From UMGS1851 sp900555605 (GTDB taxonomy: Bacteria; Bacillota; Clostridia; UBA1212; UBA1255): a stretch of DNA of 10,790 nt. Below are positions 1 to 6,409 of this stretch, one piece after another (within the stretch, counting starts at the first letter, position 1; every line of letters begins with the position of its first letter). Below the pieces are notes generated by a model that did not search any database, was not told the DNA's origin, and was given only the letters and a program-made list of their open reading frames with translations. The stretch is from contig CABROF010000089.1 of the NCBI GenBank assembly GCA_902472555.1, forward strand, positions 1-10,790, read 5' to 3'. A program made the translations under genes and the position numbers.

Positions 1-618
1 GCCGCTGCAAGGGAAAAGCGGGTTTTGCTGCAGAACGCGGATAAGCATCTGTTAACGCAGCAGGCCGGAACCGATAAACATCAAGGGGTAATGGCATATC
101 TGGCGGCAGGTGCATACTGTACGCCGGAAGATATTTTGCAGATCGCGCAGGCGCGCGGAGAGGCGCCGTTTGTTATTTTGCTGGATGAAATCCAGGATCC
201 GCATAATCTCGGTGCAATTATCCGCACCGCGGATGCTGTGGGCGCCCACGGCATCATGATTCCCAAGCGCCGCAGTGCCCCGCTTACCGGCGTGGTGGCA
301 AAGGCCTCTGCAGGTGCTGCCGCGCATGTACCCGTGGCGCGGGTCCCGAACCTCTCCCAGGCAATCGAGACGCTGAAGGCCCATGGGCTTTGGATTGCGG
401 GAACCGATATGGACGGAGATTCGGTATTCTATCAAGCTGATCTGCGGGGTCCCATGGGCCTGGTGATCGGCGGAGAAGGAAAAGGAATCGGAACATTAGT
501 GCGCAGACATTGCGATTTTATCCTGTCTATTCCCATGGGCGGCAGAATTTCCTCCCTGAATGCATCGGTTGCGGCAGGTATTGTGCTGTATGAAATATAT
601 AGACAGCGTTTATCATAG
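1..618 (+). CDS. rlmB: 23S rRNA 2'-O-ribose methyltransferase, SPOUT/TrmH family (RlmB-like), 5' end missing
   Basis: The frame is open from base 1 and ends at TAG 616-618, giving 205 visible residues of a protein usually about 250 residues long, so the start lies outside the window. A TTG at base 25 lies inside the frame but is not a believable start. The three SPOUT methyltransferase motifs are visible: DPHNLGAIIRTA (Asn and Arg of motif 1), LVIGGEGKGI (motif 2, S-adenosylmethionine loop) and IPMGGRISSLNASVAAGIVL (motif 3, knotted C-terminal region). The family transfers a methyl group from S-adenosylmethionine to a ribose 2'-OH in rRNA; E. coli RlmB modifies G2251 of 23S rRNA. The first visible residues (REKRVLLQNADKHLL) belong to the tail of the N-terminal substrate-binding region and its linker. 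Thirteen bases separate it from the helicase gene, which suggests co-transcription. The exact RNA target is inferred from the family; a tRNA-acting TrmH relative is the main alternative. Confidence 0.9.
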   Translation, partial: AAAREKRVLLQNADKHLLTQQAGTDKHQGVMAYLAAGAYCTPEDILQIAQARGEAPFVILLDEIQDPHNLGAIIRTADAVGAHGIMIPKRRSAPLTGVVAKASAGAAAHVPVARVPNLSQAIETLKAHGLWIAGTDMDGDSVFYQADLRGPMGLVIGGEGKGIGTLVRRHCDFILSIPMGGRISSLNASVAAGIVLYEIYRQRLS

Positions 619-620
619 AC

Positions 621-625
621 GGAGG
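621..625 (+). promoter_or_regulatory. Ribosome binding site that fixes the pcrA start
   Basis: GGAGG lies six bases before ATG 632. The helicase frame stays open upstream to an ATG at 560 inside rlmB, but that longer version has no comparable ribosome binding site. Its extra 24 residues do not resemble the PcrA N-terminus, while the protein starting at 632 begins with the expected Q-motif region (LNDQQYLAA). Confidence 0.8.
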
Positions 626-631
626 CACAGA

Positions 632-2722
632 ATGAATTTACAACAACAGTTGAATGACCAGCAATATTTGGCGGCAACGCATCAGGACGGACCGCTGCTG
701 GTTCTGGCAGGAGCAGGAAGCGGAAAAACCCGGGTGCTGACTTACCGGATCGCATATCTGGTGGAGGAATGCGGTATAGCCCCTCGGAATATTTTAGCCA
801 TTACTTTTACGAACAAAGCGGCGCGGGAAATGCAGGAACGGACCTATGAACTTCTGGCGGGCAATACGGGCGGCATGTGGATTCAAACGTTTCATGCGGC
901 GTGCGGAAGAATTCTGCGTTCTTATGCGGACCTCATAGGTTTTACAAAAAATTTCATCATCTATGATGATTCCGAAGCGATGACCGTGATCAAGGACTGC
1001 CAGAAGCGGCTGAATATTGATGAGAAAAGAATTTCAGCCAAGGCAATCCGTGCTGCGATTGCAAAAGCAAAGGACGAAATGCTCGCGCCGGAGCAGTATA
1101 AGGATTCGGTGCCGCAGAATGATTATGTTTACCGGAAATATGCAGATGTATACGAAATGTACCAGAAAACGCTGAAGGCGAACAACGCCATGGATTTTGA
1201 TGATATGGTGCTGATGACAATTCAGCTTTTTGAAAATAATCCGGATGTTTTGTCCTATTATCAGGAACGGTTCCGTTACATATTAGTGGACGAATATCAG
1301 GATACCAACCGGGCGCAGTATGTGTTTGTCACCATGCTGGCGGCAAAATACCATAATCTCTGCGTGGTGGGCGATGATGATCAAAGCATCTACAGCTTCC
1401 GGGGGGCGGATATCCGCAATATTCTGGATTTTGAAAAGGAGTATCCCGGCTGCAGAACTATTAAGCTTGAACAGAATTATCGGTCTACACAGAATATTTT
1501 AGATGCAGCCAATACCGTCATCAGCAATAATGTCAGCCGCAAAAGCAAAGCGCTGTGGACTGCGCAGGGAAAGGGCGAGTCTGTCCTTCATTATACGGCG
1601 GAGGATCAGAATGACGAGGCCGGCTTTATTGCCCGGGAAATTATGGAGGGCGTAGAAAAGGGTGGGCTCCGCTATCAAGATTTCACGATTTTGTACCGAG
1701 TCAATGCGCTTTCACAGGCATCGGAAAGTATGCTGATGCGAATGGGAATTCCGTATCGTGTATACGGCGGCCTGCGTTTCTTTGACCGTAAGGAAATCAA
1801 GGATCTGACCGCATATCTGCGGGTGTTTAATAATCCGTTGGATGAAGTGGCGCTGCGCAGAATCGTAAATGTGCCTAAGCGCGGAATTGGGGCAACGAGC
1901 CTGCAGTATGCCGAAGAAATTGCGGCAAAGGAAAATCAGCCGATCTTCAATATCTTGCTTACTGCAGAGGCGTATCCGGCATTATCCCGGGCAGCTTCTA
2001 AAATGACGGCATTTGCTTCCTGGTTTCTGGAGACCATGATCAAAAAGGATGAGATGGGAATCTCGGAATTTGTAGAATATATTCTTGAGGAATCCGGCCT
2101 GGTGGCGGAATACCGCAATGAAAATACAATTGAAGCACAGTCGCGTATTGAGAACCTGATGGAGTTCATTTCCGTTGCAAAAGAATTTGAGGCGGACAGC
2201 CGTGAGCTGGTGGATGATACGGGCGAGTCGGAGCCGACTTTTGCACGCTTTTTGGAAAGCGTAGTGCTGAGCACGGATATGGATAAGCAGGCAGACGATG
2301 ACAATACCGTTACGCTGATGAGCATCCACAGTGCAAAGGGCCTGGAATTTCCTGTGGTTTTTGTGGTGGGGATGGAGGAAGGCATATTTCCGTCCTATCG
2401 TTCCAATGAGTCTCCGGAAGGTCTGGACGAAGAGCGGCGGCTATGCTATGTGGCGATTACAAGAGCAAAGCAGAAGCTGTACCTGCTGAATGCAGAGAAT
2501 CGCATGCTTTACGGACAGACCACCAGAAATCTGCCATCACGTTTTTTGCGGGAGATTCCGGAAGCGGTTCTGGAATCTGCGGGCGGAAGGAAACGTGCGC
2601 GGAAGGAGCCTGTAGTTCATGTCATTTCCGGTGAAAATGTAGGCCGGAGCAATCGGAGAGGTGCTTATGATATCGGCTCCACCGGCCGGGCCCCGGGGGA
2701 ACAGGCGGATTCGGGAAAATGA
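632..2722 (+). CDS. pcrA: ATP-dependent 3'-5' DNA helicase PcrA/UvrD family, superfamily 1A (helicase core)
   Basis: The product is 696 residues. Motifs in order are: Q motif around Q10; Walker A GAGSGKT with Lys32; motif Ia AITFTNKAAREMQ; Walker B DEYQD at 220-224; motif III GDDDQSIYSFRGAD; motif IV LEQNYRST; then VPKRGIG, motif V SIHSAKGLEFPVVF and motif VI RRLCYVAITRAK. The conserved run TIEAQSRIENLMEF is present in domain 2B. PcrA unwinds DNA 3' to 5' in nucleotide excision repair, removes recombinase filaments, replicates rolling-circle plasmids and acts at transcription-replication conflicts, in the cytoplasm. The Bacillus protein is about 720-740 residues and ends in a Tudor-like domain. 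Here the frame stops at TGA 2720-2722 after a charged linker, and the Tudor-like domain is encoded in the next frame, overlapping by ATGA. The helicase core is complete. The stop is either real, bypassed by -1 frameshifting, or caused by a lost base near the G/C runs at 2688-2699. Confidence 0.95.
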   Translation: MNLQQQLNDQQYLAATHQDGPLLVLAGAGSGKTRVLTYRIAYLVEECGIAPRNILAITFTNKAAREMQERTYELLAGNTGGMWIQTFHAACGRILRSYADLIGFTKNFIIYDDSEAMTVIKDCQKRLNIDEKRISAKAIRAAIAKAKDEMLAPEQYKDSVPQNDYVYRKYADVYEMYQKTLKANNAMDFDDMVLMTIQLFENNPDVLSYYQERFRYILVDEYQDTNRAQYVFVTMLAAKYHNLCVVGDDDQSIYSFRGADIRNILDFEKEYPGCRTIKLEQNYRSTQNILDAANTVISNNVSRKSKALWTAQGKGESVLHYTAEDQNDEAGFIAREIMEGVEKGGLRYQDFTILYRVNALSQASESMLMRMGIPYRVYGGLRFFDRKEIKDLTAYLRVFNNPLDEVALRRIVNVPKRGIGATSLQYAEEIAAKENQPIFNILLTAEAYPALSRAASKMTAFASWFLETMIKKDEMGISEFVEYILEESGLVAEYRNENTIEAQSRIENLMEFISVAKEFEADSRELVDDTGESEPTFARFLESVVLSTDMDKQADDDNTVTLMSIHSAKGLEFPVVFVVGMEEGIFPSYRSNESPEGLDEERRLCYVAITRAKQKLYLLNAENRMLYGQTTRNLPSRFLREIPEAVLESAGGRKRARKEPVVHVISGENVGRSNRRGAYDIGSTGRAPGEQADSGK
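2713..2719 (+). promoter_or_regulatory. Candidate -1 frameshift heptamer G GGA AAA before the pcrA stop
   Basis: In the helicase frame the last codons are TCG GGA AAA TGA, so bases 2713-2719 read G_GGA_AAA, which fits the X_XXY_YYZ pattern of -1 slippery sites exactly. Slipping back one base re-pairs the tRNAs on GGG AAA and continues into ATG ATC AGC, the frame of the Tudor-like domain. A purine-rich GGGGGA at 2695-2700 ends 12 bases upstream, in a position similar to the Shine-Dalgarno-like stimulator of E. coli dnaX. Whether the site is used is inference. The pattern could be coincidence, and an assembly error would explain the split equally well. Confidence 0.4.
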
Positions 2723-2970
2723 TCAGCAGCGCCGCGGATATCAATCAGTATTTAGGACAGGCCGGCCGCCGCGCCGGCACTGCCGCTGAAAAAAGCGCCG
2801 CTGATTTTTCGTGTGAAGTAGGACAGCGGGTCTCCCATAAAAAATTCGGGACCGGTACGGTAGTCCGTATTGAGGGCTCCGGGAAAAATGCCAAAATTGA
2901 AATTGCATTTGATGTATGCGGAATGAAGCGGCTGATGCTTGCATATTCAAATTTAACTAAGATTGAATAA
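2719..2970 (+). CDS. PcrA C-terminal Tudor-like domain in a separate overlapping frame
   Basis: This 83-residue frame starts at ATG 2719, overlapping the helicase stop as ATGA, and ends at TAA 2968-2970. Residues from about 33 to 82 match the C-terminal Tudor-like fold of PcrA: EVGQRVSHKKFGTGTVV, then a KIEIAFD strand and a GMKRLMLAYSNLTKIE end, parallel to the VGDR..H.K.G.GTVV...DIAF...GIKRLLAKFAPIEKV tail known from Bacillus-type PcrA. In that family the domain docks PcrA onto RNA polymerase. The first ~30 residues are Ala/Gly/Ser-rich and look like interdomain linker rather than the start of an independent protein. No good ribosome binding site lies 5-10 bases before ATG 2719, so independent initiation would need coupling to termination of the helicase. 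A -1 shift at 2713-2719 would give one protein of about 779 residues. Domain identity is confident; its status as a separate gene is not. Confidence 0.85.
   Translation: MISSAADINQYLGQAGRRAGTAAEKSAADFSCEVGQRVSHKKFGTGTVVRIEGSGKNAKIEIAFDVCGMKRLMLAYSNLTKIE
2722..2805 (+). repeat. Imperfect long-range inverted repeat with inner GCCGGC hairpin after the pcrA stop
   Basis: Bases 2722-2727 (ATCAGC) and 2729-2732 (GCGC) are complementary to 2800-2805 (GCTGAT) and 2795-2798 (GCGC), with one A-C mismatch (2728/2799): ten pairs in an eleven-position stem. Inside its loop, GCCGGC 2761-2766 can pair with GCCGGC 2773-2778 around a six-base loop. The outer stem starts two bases after the G GGA AAA heptamer, closer than the usual 5-9 base spacer of known frameshift stimulators. 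The region is GC-rich, so some pairing is expected by chance. Energy was not computed. Confidence 0.3.
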
Positions 2971-2979
2971 AAGGATGGG

Positions 2980-4263
2980 ATGCAGATGAACCGTGACGGC
3001 AGATACAAGCTGTATACACCCGACGGCGTACAGGATTTTATGCTGGAGCAATGTTTCCTGAAAAAGAATATGGAGCAGTGTATCCGCAAGCATCTTCGGA
3101 GCGCGGCGTATCATGAAATCGAAACACCGTCTATTGAATATTTCGACGTGTTTACGGCCGGCGCCGCCGTGATCGAGCAGGAAATGATGTATAAATTTGT
3201 GGACAAGGAGGGACGCCTGCTTGTTCTGCGTCCGGACTTGACAATTCCGGCGGCGCGCTTTTTTTCCACAAAGCTCAAAGGCAGTGTTCTGCCGATGAAA
3301 TTTTTCTATATCGGGAATGTATTCCGTTATAATGAATTCGGCGGCGGCCGTTCTAAGGAATTTACTCAGGCCGGAATTGAAATCATCGGCGCGCCGTCGG
3401 CAGAGGCCGATGCAGAAGCCGTTGCCGAGGCGATCCTTCTGACAAAAGCGGCAGGACTTCGTGATTTTCAAATCGATTTAGGACAGGCGGACTTTTTCAA
3501 GGGCCTGATTGAGGAGGCCGGCTTCCGTGAGGAGGAGGGGGAGGAAGTCCGCTTATTAGTAGATAAAAAGGATTATGCACAGCTGGAATACCTGCTGAAG
3601 GAAAAGCGATTGTCGCCGCAGCTGCGGTCGCTTCTGCTGGAAATGCCGTTTTTATTCGGAGACACAGAGATTTTGGACCGTGCTGCTTCTATGACGAAAA
3701 ACAGGCGTTCTTTAGAGGCCATTGAAAATCTGCGGAGGATTCTCTGTATTTTGGAAGATTACGGTCTGCGGGAATATGTATCCATTGATCTCGGTCTGGT
3801 GAACAGTCTGAACTATTATACGGGAACGATTTTTAAGGGCTTTGCACATGGGATCGGGTTCCCGGTTCTCAGCGGCGGCCGGTACGATACGCTGCTTGAA
3901 ACGTACGGCGCACCGGCAGCGGCCACCGGATTCAGCTTGGGGATTAATATTATTCTGCAGGCGCTGAGCCGTCAGGGCGCAGAAGAACCGGTTTTGCCTT
4001 GCAAGGCGTTTGTGGGCTTTGGCAGCGGCTGCAGAAAACAGGCGCTTCATGTGGCGGAGAGTCTGCGCGGAAAAGGAATTTCCGCGTATTTGGATCTGTC
4101 GGATTTTGAGGAGGAGGCAGGGCTTGCATATGCAAAAGCCTCAGAAAGCAGTGTTTTTGTATATTTAAGAAGGGACGGAACCATCCGTTACTGCGATTTC
4201 AGGGCAGGGGTTGACCGTGTCATGGAGTTTGAAAGCTTTAAAACCTGGGGATTTGTTCTATAG
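2980..4263 (+). CDS. hisZ: ATP phosphoribosyltransferase regulatory subunit HisZ
   Basis: The product is 427 residues and resembles a class II histidyl-tRNA synthetase core. It has a YKLYTPDGVQDFM N-terminus, motif 2 around FYIGNVFRYNE (109-119) followed by GGGRSKEFTQAGIEIIG, and motif 3 around GGRYD (299-303) with TGFSLGIN. Where histidyl-tRNA synthetase has the catalytic Arg in LVRGLDYY, this protein has Asn275 in LVNSLNYY, as expected for a non-aminoacylating HisZ. HisZ pairs with short HisG in an octamer and gives it activity and histidine feedback; the short hisG lies next downstream. About 100 residues follow motif 3, suggesting a retained anticodon-binding-like domain, which the shortest HisZ proteins lack. 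ATG 2980 and ATG 2986 are both possible, following AAGG at 2971-2974 by five or eleven bases. The gene starts nine bases after the PcrA tail frame, so it is probably co-transcribed with it. Confidence 0.93.
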   Translation: MQMNRDGRYKLYTPDGVQDFMLEQCFLKKNMEQCIRKHLRSAAYHEIETPSIEYFDVFTAGAAVIEQEMMYKFVDKEGRLLVLRPDLTIPAARFFSTKLKGSVLPMKFFYIGNVFRYNEFGGGRSKEFTQAGIEIIGAPSAEADAEAVAEAILLTKAAGLRDFQIDLGQADFFKGLIEEAGFREEEGEEVRLLVDKKDYAQLEYLLKEKRLSPQLRSLLLEMPFLFGDTEILDRAASMTKNRRSLEAIENLRRILCILEDYGLREYVSIDLGLVNSLNYYTGTIFKGFAHGIGFPVLSGGRYDTLLETYGAPAAATGFSLGINIILQALSRQGAEEPVLPCKAFVGFGSGCRKQALHVAESLRGKGISAYLDLSDFEEEAGLAYAKASESSVFVYLRRDGTIRYCDFRAGVDRVMEFESFKTWGFVL

Positions 4264-4338
4264 TATAAAGAGGTATTCCGCAGAACGCATATTGTCCTGC
4301 AGAAGACCGGAAGAGAAGATTTTGGAGGGTCTATCTTT

Positions 4339-5022
4339 ATGAAATACCTGAATATTGCCCTTTCAAAGGGACGCCTTGCGGGTTTTGCCGTGGATTTGCT
4401 GGCCGGAACCGGAATCTGCGCAGAAGAACTGCAGGGAGACACCAGAAAACTGATTATTGCCGACGAAGCTTCTATGGTCCGTTTTTTCCTGGTTAAGCCG
4501 GCGGACGTTCCCACCTATGTGGAATACGGCGCCGCGGATATCGGAATCGTGGGACGAGATACGATCCTGGAGGAGGGCCGCAATTTGTATGAGGTCCTGG
4601 ACTTAGGATACGGGAAATGCAGAATGTGCGTCTGCGGTCCGGAAGCACTGCGCAACAAACTGGACCTGCTTCCGAATAAGCGCGTGGCCACGAAATATCC
4701 GAATATTGCAAGAGACTATTTTGAACATGTAAAAGGCGAGTCCGTGGAAATCATCAAGCTGAACGGATCCGTTGAACTGGCACCGCTGGTGGGCCTTGCG
4801 GAAGTGATCGTGGATATTGTGGAAAGCGGCAGGACATTAGCAGAGAACGGCTTGACCGTATTGGAAACCATCACGGATATCAGCGCGAGAATGATTGTCA
4901 ACCGGGTCAGCATGAAGGTGGAGCGTCAGCGGATCAACTGCATTTTACAAAGTGTTCGGGCAAATCTCAGCGGTTCGGGGCCGCAGGGGCAGCCGCGTGA
5001 AAAAGCAGCCGGACAAGTCTGA
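4339..5022 (+). CDS. hisG: ATP phosphoribosyltransferase catalytic subunit, short form (HisG-S)
   Basis: The 227-residue product catalyses the first committed step of histidine synthesis: ATP plus PRPP to phosphoribosyl-ATP. Visible family signatures are NIALSKGRL near the N-terminus, GAADIGIVGRDTILEE, TKYPNIARDYF, KLNGSVELAPLVGLA, and the PRPP-binding loop VDIVESGRTL at about 158-167. It lacks the roughly 80-residue C-terminal regulatory domain of the long form, so it needs HisZ, which is encoded directly upstream. ATG 4339 is supported by GGAGGG at 4324-4329 with nine bases of spacing. The 75-base gap from hisZ holds this ribosome binding site; I see no convincing promoter or hairpin in it. 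The last ~17 residues (SGSGPQGQPREKAAGQV) are a low-complexity tail of no recognised function. It ends 19 bases before hisD. Confidence 0.95.
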   Translation: MKYLNIALSKGRLAGFAVDLLAGTGICAEELQGDTRKLIIADEASMVRFFLVKPADVPTYVEYGAADIGIVGRDTILEEGRNLYEVLDLGYGKCRMCVCGPEALRNKLDLLPNKRVATKYPNIARDYFEHVKGESVEIIKLNGSVELAPLVGLAEVIVDIVESGRTLAENGLTVLETITDISARMIVNRVSMKVERQRINCILQSVRANLSGSGPQGQPREKAAGQV

Positions 5023-5029
5023 GCGTTGG

Positions 5030-5035
5030 AAAGGA
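5030..5035 (+). promoter_or_regulatory. Ribosome binding site that fixes the hisD start
   Basis: AAAGGA lies six bases before ATG 5042. The hisD frame is open upstream to ATG 4952 within hisG, but those 30 extra residues are basic, resemble no HisD N-terminus and lack a comparable site, so 5042 is preferred. ATG 5048 is a weaker alternative with 12 bases of spacing. Confidence 0.65.
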
Positions 5036-5041
5036 ACGAAG

Positions 5042-6397
5042 ATGCTTATGCAGTATTACAATCTTAAAAAACAATCTGATATCAACGGTTTGTACGATGC
5101 CTTCCGGCGCCGGAGGGCTGCGGACCGTGCCGCGGCGGAGGCGGTGGCGGCGGAAATTCTGCAAAAAGTGAAAGAAGAGGGCGATGCTGCCTTATATGAA
5201 TACACGCTGCGATTTGATAAGGCGGATCTGCGGACTGCGGGTTTGGCTGTCAGCGCGCAGGAACTGGAACAGGCGCGGCGTGTTCTCCAGCAGCAGAATC
5301 CCGGACTTTTGCAGGCAATGGAGCATGCGGCGGAAAATATCCGGCTGTTTCATGAACATGAAATCGAACGATCCTGGCGGCTTCAGCGGGAGGACGGTTC
5401 TGTTTTCGGCGTACAGGCATCTCCCCTCGCACGGGCCGGCGTATATGTGCCGGGCGGCCGGGCGCCGCTGCCATCTTCTGTGCTGATGAATGTGATACCT
5501 GCACAGGTTGCAGGCGTAGATGAAATTATCATGTGTACGCCTCCGGGAGCCGACGGCGCGATAGATCCTGTGATCTTAGCCGCCGCACAAATCGCGGGTG
5601 TTCACAAAATTTATAAAGTAGGGGGTGCGCAGGCAATCGCCGCAATGGCATACGGAACAGAAAGCATTCCGGCTGTAGATAAAATTACGGGACCGGGCAA
5701 CGCGTATGTAGCCGCGGCCAAGGCGCGGGTCTTCGGAATCTGCGGCATCGATATGATTGCAGGCCCCAGCGAAATTTTGATTATCGCAGATCAAAGCGCG
5801 AATCCGGAGTTTGTTGCGGCGGATATGCTGTCACAGGCGGAACATGATCCTATGGCGGCTTCTGTACTGCTGACAACGGAAGAAGCCCTTGCAGAACAAG
5901 CAGCTGAGGCGCTGAAGCGGAGGCTCCCGGCGCTTTCCCGCAGTGAAATCGCCGGACGGTCTCTTGAAAGTAACGGTGTGATCGTCATCACCGAGAATTT
6001 AGAACAGGCTGCGGCGATTTCGGATTTTATTGCACCGGAGCACCTGGAGCTGTGTGTAGCGGATCCTGAGACACTGCTGAAACGGGTCCGGAATGCCGGG
6101 GCGATTTTCTGCGGTCACTGGTCGCCAGAGCCTATGGGGGACTATTACTGCGGTTCCAATCATATTTTACCTACCGGCGGGACTGCGCGGTTTTCTTCGC
6201 CGCTGGGCGTATGGGATTTTATGAAACGGACGAGTGTGATTCATTATTCCCGGGCGGGCTTTCTGAATGACAGTGCAGAAGCGGCGCTTTTTGCGCAGGC
6301 GGAAGGCCTTACCGCACATGCGGAATCTATCCTTTCCCGGACGGACCGCAACAGGGAGCGGAACCCTGCGGCAGAAGCCCAGGGCCGCCCGTCATAA
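5042..6397 (+). CDS. hisD: Histidinol dehydrogenase
   Basis: The 451-residue product catalyses the last two steps of the pathway, NAD-dependent oxidation of L-histidinol to histidinal and then L-histidine, using zinc. Signatures are AGVYVPGGRAPLPSSVLM, ITGPGNAYVAAAK, IDMIAGPSEILIIAD and QAEHDP. The probable zinc ligands are Gln265, His268, Asp367 and His426, and the catalytic pair is Glu333-His334 in APEHLE. These sit 6-7 residues later than the E. coli equivalents Gln259, His262, Asp360, His419, Glu326 and His327, so the active site is intact. The end carries a short basic, low-complexity extension after the conserved AHAESI, making the protein slightly longer than the usual ~430. An Ala/Arg-rich stretch occurs near residues 20-40. 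It lies between hisG and hisC, separated by 19 and 12 bases. Confidence 0.96.
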   Translation: MLMQYYNLKKQSDINGLYDAFRRRRAADRAAAEAVAAEILQKVKEEGDAALYEYTLRFDKADLRTAGLAVSAQELEQARRVLQQQNPGLLQAMEHAAENIRLFHEHEIERSWRLQREDGSVFGVQASPLARAGVYVPGGRAPLPSSVLMNVIPAQVAGVDEIIMCTPPGADGAIDPVILAAAQIAGVHKIYKVGGAQAIAAMAYGTESIPAVDKITGPGNAYVAAAKARVFGICGIDMIAGPSEILIIADQSANPEFVAADMLSQAEHDPMAASVLLTTEEALAEQAAEALKRRLPALSRSEIAGRSLESNGVIVITENLEQAAAISDFIAPEHLELCVADPETLLKRVRNAGAIFCGHWSPEPMGDYYCGSNHILPTGGTARFSSPLGVWDFMKRTSVIHYSRAGFLNDSAEAALFAQAEGLTAHAESILSRTDRNRERNPAAEAQGRPS

Positions 6398-6409
6398 CAG
6401 GAGGCAGGT

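Noticed and set aside
560..631. Upstream extension of pcrA to ATG 560 inside rlmB.
   Set aside because: It overlaps conserved rlmB coding sequence, the 24 added residues do not resemble a PcrA N-terminus, and GGAGG at 621-625 points to ATG 632.
1936..2385. A 149-codon open frame on the minus strand inside pcrA.
   Set aside because: Its product is Ser/Ile-rich in the way expected of a shadow of the helicase frame, with no supporting context; the plus strand encodes conserved helicase motifs here.
4264..4338. Possible promoter (TATAAA at 4264-4269) in the hisZ-hisG gap.
   Set aside because: The bases 17 upstream (AAACCT) do not resemble a -35 box, and the nearest TTGAAA is far too distant.
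4952..5041. Upstream extension of hisD to ATG 4952 inside hisG.
   Set aside because: It overlaps the hisG end and adds a basic stretch not typical of HisD, while AAAGGA at 5030-5035 supports ATG 5042.
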